64,000 nucleotides of DNA from Cryptomeria japonica (lineage: Eukaryota; Streptophyta; Pinopsida; Cupressales; Cupressaceae). Shown here one piece after another: positions 59,701 through 64,000 of this stretch. The number at the start of each line of letters is the position of its first letter. The stretch's first letter is position 1. The translations under genes and the position numbers were made by a program. The stretch spans positions 18,143,932 to 18,207,931 of the forward strand of contig NC_081412.1 of NCBI RefSeq assembly GCF_030272615.1, given 5' to 3'. The notes under the pieces were generated by a model. That model had not been told where the DNA came from. It did not search any database and worked only from the letters and a program-made list of their open reading frames with translations.

Positions 59701-60756
59701 GATTTTGTTTTAATCTAGGGATATGCAGCACACCATTAATCCTTTTTATTCTACCATCAGAAACCCTGATTCTAACTTTACCTCGACCAACAATGTCTAA
59801 AGGTGAATCATCACCCAAGTACACCTTACCTCCATTAAATTCTTCATATTCAGAAAACCAATCTCTATTGGAAGTCATATGAAAAGATGCACCTGAGTCA
59901 ATTAGCCAGACATCATTACCTACATGAGTCGCTAAAGCTGCAATGCATCACCATCTTCCTTCTCGGACTCAGAATCAGAATCAAACTTTTTCTTTTTCTT
60001 CTTCTTCTTTTCTTCTTTGCAGTCCTTATGGATGTGACCTAGTTTACCACAATTCCAACAAGTGACTTTGGACTTTCCAGGAGATTTTGATCTCCCTTTG
60101 GATTTGGACTTGTTGCGCTTCTCATTCTTCTTGCCTTTCTCCTTAGGTCTTCCACGAACAGTTAGGGATTCTTTTGAACTGATGGATACCTTCCTCCACA
60201 TCTCTTCACCAAGTAGGGCACCCACCACGTCTTCAGATTTCAAAACAACATAGGTACTACCGATAACCATAACAAGAGAATCCCACAAATCAGGCAAAGA
60301 ACAAAGCAAGATCTAACATTTCTCCTCCTCCTCCATCTTAACACTGATAGATACCAATTGAGCAACCAGCATATTGAATGCTTCCAGGTGATCTGCAATC
60401 CATTCGGCTTCTTCCATCTTCAAGGAATACAACTTCTTCCTTAAGAAAATTTGGTTTAATAAAGATTTTGCTTGATACATTTCACCAAGCTTAGTCCATA
60501 GCTTCTTTGCAGAGTTTTCTTCATGGATGTTGATCAGAACAGAGTCTACCAGGCACAATCTAATTAGACCCTTTGCTTTTTGGTCCATAACATCATACTG
60601 AGCCGCCACAGTAGGATCTAAGGGCCTTTGGACATTTGCATCAACAACATCCCATAGATCTCGATCTATTAGCAGATCTTCCATCTTCAGCTTCCACATC
60701 TCAAAATTACTTGCATTAAATTTCTCCACCTCTATTCTCCTTGATGAACTCGCCAT
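56714..60756 (-). pseudogene. gag-pol polyprotein of element B, broken
   Basis: ATG 60756-60754 (MASSSRRIEVEKFNA) starts gag: a UBN2-type core (KKLWTKLGEMYQ), knuckle CWNCGKLGHIHKDC, then protease LIDSGASFHMT (DSG intact), integrase, RT with YVDD (near 57692) and RNase H, ending at 56714. Lesions: TAG near 60314, a small deletion and shift near 59935, TAA at about 59107, TAG at 59060-59062 (the same codon as in element A), two further stops near 58965 and 58937 in the integrase PQQNG block, stops near 58530 and 57902. RNase H reads DSHWAG where A has DSDWAG. The RT to RNase H part (57889-56714) is open for 391 codons. Not functional as a whole. Confidence 0.93.
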
Positions 60757-60865
60757 CTAAAAATTCCTACAACAAGATCAAAAAGTGTCTTCTGCACAAG
60801 CTCCCACTCAAATCTGGATTAGTTCAAAAAACCCAACAACCCACAATTGAAACCAAAGGTAATCA

Positions 60866-60878
60866 GGCTTTGATACCA
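60866..60878 (-). promoter_or_regulatory. primer binding site of element B
   Basis: Minus strand TGGTATCAAAGCC, two bases inside the 5' LTR, matching the initiator tRNA-Met type site with one change. Confidence 0.85.
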
Positions 60879-60880
60879 CT

Positions 60881-61754
60881 TGTAAGGAAGTTAAGTAGTA
60901 GAAACAACTTCCTACACTAACCTTGAGAGGAGGATAATGCAAAACTTTTTCAGATCGTTACAACAGTTATAGAAAATAGAAATAGACATAATAACATTCA
61001 TACCACAACATAATGATTTACGTGGGGAAAACCCTTTCGGGAGAAAAACCCCACACTCCAAAAGCAGCTCAATATTTTATTCAGCAATCAAAATAGATTA
61101 CAATATACTTGCAGAGAAAGCTCTTCATAGGAGTACCACTAATTAGAGATTCAGAGGCAACTCAATAGCCATAAGACTCTTACATACAACCTCTATCTCA
61201 CGCACCTCATATATAGCAGATACAATACAAGAAACCATCAAATGGTATCACAAAACCATGGGCTAAAAACACCCAATGAGGTGTAGCCGACCTTATCTCC
61301 CTTCTAGATGCCCTATGACACATGCTCCTCCCTTTTACAACTCATTTATGTGTTCGATACAAAATTATTTTTCCTATTTCAGGAGTACAAACTTCCGGAG
61401 GCCATAACTTGAGAACTGGGTGTCCGATTGACGAACCGTTTGAAGTGCCGGAAAGCTCACGAAGTGCTCTATCACCTTGTAACCCACTACACTAGTTACA
61501 CCCACTTTTTAGGATGTTTCAAAGCCTCTAAATCTCTCAAAATTAAGTTTAAACATTTTATTGCACCCCTCCAAAATGGAAATTTTAATATCTTCAAAAC
61601 CGACTGTGATCTTGCGACGAAAATTTACCAGAATGCTTATCTAACCAACCAAAAGCTTCAGGGAGAATTTCGCACCATTTCATGTTCAAATCAAAACTTA
61701 CTATAAATAGTAACCACACGTAAATGCAAGGTTGAGACACCATTTTTCCCAACA
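60881..61754 (-). repeat. 5' LTR of element B
   Basis: Plus-strand ends TGTAAGGAAG ... TTCCCAACA, 874 bp, same length as its partner. It carries the same hairpin near 61021-61053. Confidence 0.93.
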
Positions 61755-63408
61755 CATAAGAGGTTGTGTCATGTATATTTTGATTGCATTGTGAAGATCA
61801 GTTCAACTAAGGTTGTTAGAGATATACCTAAGATTGTGAAGCCTTATAATCTGGTATGTAAGGCATCTCAAATGGATAAGAAAGTCAGATCTTATTTTAA
61901 AAGTATACAAGATAAATCTAATGATGTTATTGATCTTATTCATACTGATTTGTGTGGTCCTGCTAGAATAATTTTTTTTTAGGGAGATAGATATTTCATG
62001 CCAATCATTGATGACTATTCTAGAATGATGTGGGTTACTTTTTTAAGAGAGAAATCTGAAGCCTTTGAAAATTTTAAAATATTTAAAACTAAAGTTGAGA
62101 CAGAGACAAGGTTGAAGATTAAATTCTTAAGGTCAAATCAGGGTTGTGAATTCACATCCAATGAATTTAACAACTATTTGTGAGAAGCATTTTATAAGGA
62201 GACAGTTGTCAGCACCCCAGACACCTCAACAGAATGGAGTTGTGGAAAGGAAGAACAAAACTATCTTGGATGTGGCTAGAACTATGATGATGAAAGCTAA
62301 TTTGCCTCATATCTATTGGAGAGAAGTTGTGAGCATGATTGTATACACATTCAACAGAGTTCATATCAAAGGAGACACCGGTATGACACCTTTTGAGTTA
62401 TGGTTTGGTCATACACCTACAATTAAGTATTTTAGAATCTTTGGTAGTAAATGCTATATCAAAAGAGATGATTCCATTGGAAAGTTTGATCCTAGATGTG
62501 ATGAAGGGATATTTCTTGGTTATTATAATGAAAGCAAAGAATATAGATGTTATAACAAAAGATTGCAGAGAATTGTGAAGAGTACTAATGTCATGGTGGA
62601 TGAGTAGAACAAAGGTCAAATCAGAACTTATGAGAGGGAATTGGAAGTGGAAATAATCATAATTGAATTGGTAGCACCTATACCAAAACAAAATGTTGAA
62701 CCAGTTACCCCGTCAGTATCATAAAATTCAACTGTAACTGAAGATCAAAGCAGAGAAACAAAAAGTCAGAAGACTCCTAGGTATGTAAGGATGAATCATT
62801 CAGAAGATCAGATCATTGGAGACAAGAGTAAACGAGTGATGAGAAGAAGAAGGTTGGTAGCTAAAGAGGTATGTTTAATTTCTCAAATTGAACTGACATC
62901 AGTAGTTGAAGCATGTAAGGATGAATGTTGGATGAAAGTTATGGAAGAGGAGTTGGATGAAATAGAAATAAACAACACATGGACTTTAGTTCCCCGACCT
63001 AAAAATAAGAATTTTATTGGAGCTAAATGGGTTTTTAGGAATAAATTGAATGAAGATGGACAAGTTGCGAGAAATAAGGATAGATTGGTTTGCAAAGGAT
63101 ATTTCTCAAAAGGAAGGAATTGATTATGATAAAAATTTTCTCCGGTAGCTAGGATTTAAGCTGTGAGATTATTTCTTGCTTATGTTGCCCATAAGAATTA
63201 CAAGGTTTATCATATGGATGTTAAGTGTGCATTTCTAAATGGAGATATTGAAGGGGAAGTTTACATGGAGCAACCTGATGGATTTTCACTTTCAAATGAC
63301 AAAAACATGGTTTGAAAATTGAGGAAAACTTAATATGGATTGAAGCAAGCCCCTAGAGCTTGGTATGCTAGATTGGATAAATATCTTTTGAAGCTTGGTT
63401 TTACTAAA
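61755..63408 (+). pseudogene. integrase and RT part of element D
   Basis: Resumes with HKRLCHV (integrase zinc region), then LIHTDLCGPA, IDDYSRMMWVTF and PQTPQQNGVVERKN (the D, D and E positions of integrase). A frameshift lies near 62165-62180 and a TAG at 61980. RT starts near 62900 (WTLVPRPKN, GAKWVFRNKLNEDGQV, MDVKCAFLNGDIEGEVYMEQ, YGLKQAPRAWY) with stops near 62608, 63121, 63315 and 63331. It breaks off after LDKYLLKLGFTK at about 63408, before YVDD, so RT palm, RNase H and 3' LTR are missing. Confidence 0.9.
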
Positions 63409-63795
63409 GTGTATGTGCACAAACATGGTGGTTAGAAAAGTGGACACCACCCAAAAAAACATGAAAAAACAAGCAACCCTAATGCGGTTATAAAATTTGA
63501 AATCACCGCGTACGTGGTTAGGTCCATTTTTCCCAAGCCTAAAAAAGTTAGCACATACATGTTGCTTTTAGGAAAGTGAACACGTACATGCTGATTTTTG
63601 GAAAGTGAGCGTGTACATGCTGATTTTAGGAAAGTGAGCGCGTAGGTGCTCATAAGCCCTAAAGGACTTCGTACGTGATACCTGTCAAAAAAGTTTTAAA
63701 AAACAAACTAGGTCTTATTTTCCCATGACCACATTTTTCTCCCCATTTCCTCCACAAAACCAGGAATGGGGTGCCTCATTTCTCCTCTAGACACT
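63409..63795. other. junction and upstream region of a new unit; 29-bp tandem repeats
   Basis: The Copia match ends and GTGTATGTGCACAAACATG follows, then a 29/30-bp repeat (AAAGTGAGCGTGTACATGCTG) in about 3.5 copies at 63546-63652. Pyrimidine-rich sequence leads to the ATG at 63796. This is probably one end of another mobile element that truncated D. No inverted terminal partner is in the window. Confidence 0.45.
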
Positions 63796-64000
63796 ATGGA
63801 TCAAGGTTAGTTTTTCTTAAATTTTGTCTTTCTTTCCCATTTGTTCAATTTGTTTTACATTTTGAATTTAATTTCATTAAATTTGATTAGGTTTTTTCAT
63901 TTTTTGTTTCAAAAACAAGATTCTGATAATCCACAACAAGAACAACAAAATACACCTCCTGAAAACTCACAAGATACACCCCCAATTCCTCCTTTTGATC
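63796..64000 (+). CDS. candidate split gene start, runs off window
   Basis: ATGGATCAAG at 63796-63805 is followed by GTTAG, a 114-bp T-rich stretch (63806-63919) ending TTCAAAAACAAG, and then sequence that continues the frame open to the window end. The joined frame starts with Met-Asp-Gln and becomes rich in Pro, Gln and Asn (exon 2: SDNPQQEQQNTPPENSQ, PPIPPFD). The GT...AG ends, T-rich intron and phase-1 junction agree with a plant intron. No domain is visible in the 27 or so residues. As it sits at the end of a likely mobile unit, a transposase N-terminus is the leading guess. Confidence 0.45.

Larger units (their letters stand above)
55785..61754 (-). mobile_element. Copia element B, complete structure, inserted in element D
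   Basis: Two 874-bp LTRs (55785-56658 and 60881-61754) enclose PBS, gag-pol and PPT on the minus strand, total 5970 bp. It is the same family as element A. I counted about 60 differences between the LTRs by eye (about 7%), mostly C/T and G/A changes. The flanks ACTAA and CATAA do not form a clean 5-bp target duplication. Gag-pol is broken. Confidence 0.93.
53046..63408 (+). mobile_element. Copia element D, split by element B and truncated at 3' end
   Basis: 5' LTR, PBS, gag and protease up to 55784; then foreign element B (55785-61754); then integrase and RT from 61755 to about 63408, where RT stops before its YVDD box and unrelated sequence begins. About 25-30 codons expected between the two halves by comparison with related elements are missing. 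D itself interrupts element E. Confidence 0.88.

Noticed and set aside
1-64000. tRNA, rRNA, snRNA or intact host genes
   Set aside because: I looked for tRNA boxes, conserved rRNA blocks and multi-exon host genes and found none I could support.

Overview
This window is repeat-dominated nuclear DNA of a large plant genome. The evidence is many decayed Ty1/Copia and Ty3/Gypsy LTR retrotransposons of plant type, Sirevirus-like elements with an extra envelope-like frame, two LINE fragments, AT-rich spacers and long microsatellites. The overall style (old, degraded, nested LTR elements, Gypsy LTRs ending in TGATGTAGGAGCATC) makes me favour a gymnosperm. That is inference. I see no intact host gene, tRNA, rRNA or CRISPR array. 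Letters A to M below are my own labels for the elements.

Layout. 1-4662: 3' part of Copia element A (+), gag-pol with a nonsense codon and a frameshift, then its LTR. 4663-6956: AT-rich spacer and an LTR-like stretch. 6957-12496: Sirevirus-like element F (-) with LTRs, gag remnant and envelope-like remnant but no pol. 12497-13200: damaged copy of a TIR transposon family. 13200-22600: mostly featureless, with a TG/TATG microsatellite, a 52-bp duplication and an inverted repeat. 22631-27228: Gypsy element I (-), gag-protease only, with a 970-bp TIR insertion in one LTR. 27690-28030: LINE RT fragment. 28142-32456: remnants of two Copia-like elements (M, C). 32457-34370: inverted LTR and envelope-like remnant (H). 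34661-35848: unrecognised basic/acidic protein frame (K). 36079-40360: an unusual fold-back locus made of GA arm, 20-bp palindromic array and CT arm. 41230-43911: small pol-less LTR element J. 44105-44280: LINE zinc-binding fragment. 46700-47063: remnant L. 52117-63408: a three-level nest in which antisense Copia E is cut by Copia D, which is cut by Copia B (-). 63409-64000: start of another unit with a candidate split gene.

The most interesting signals are (i) a two-stem hairpin at the same place in the transcribed part of six LTRs, with compensatory base changes; (ii) the 4.3-kb fold-back locus whose inverted flanks carry outward-facing ATGs; (iii) the unrecognised K protein, whose frame continues past a single TGA; (iv) the same TAG codon inside integrase in elements A and B. 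No gene set here forms a host pathway. The genes are mobile-element genes, nearly all broken.
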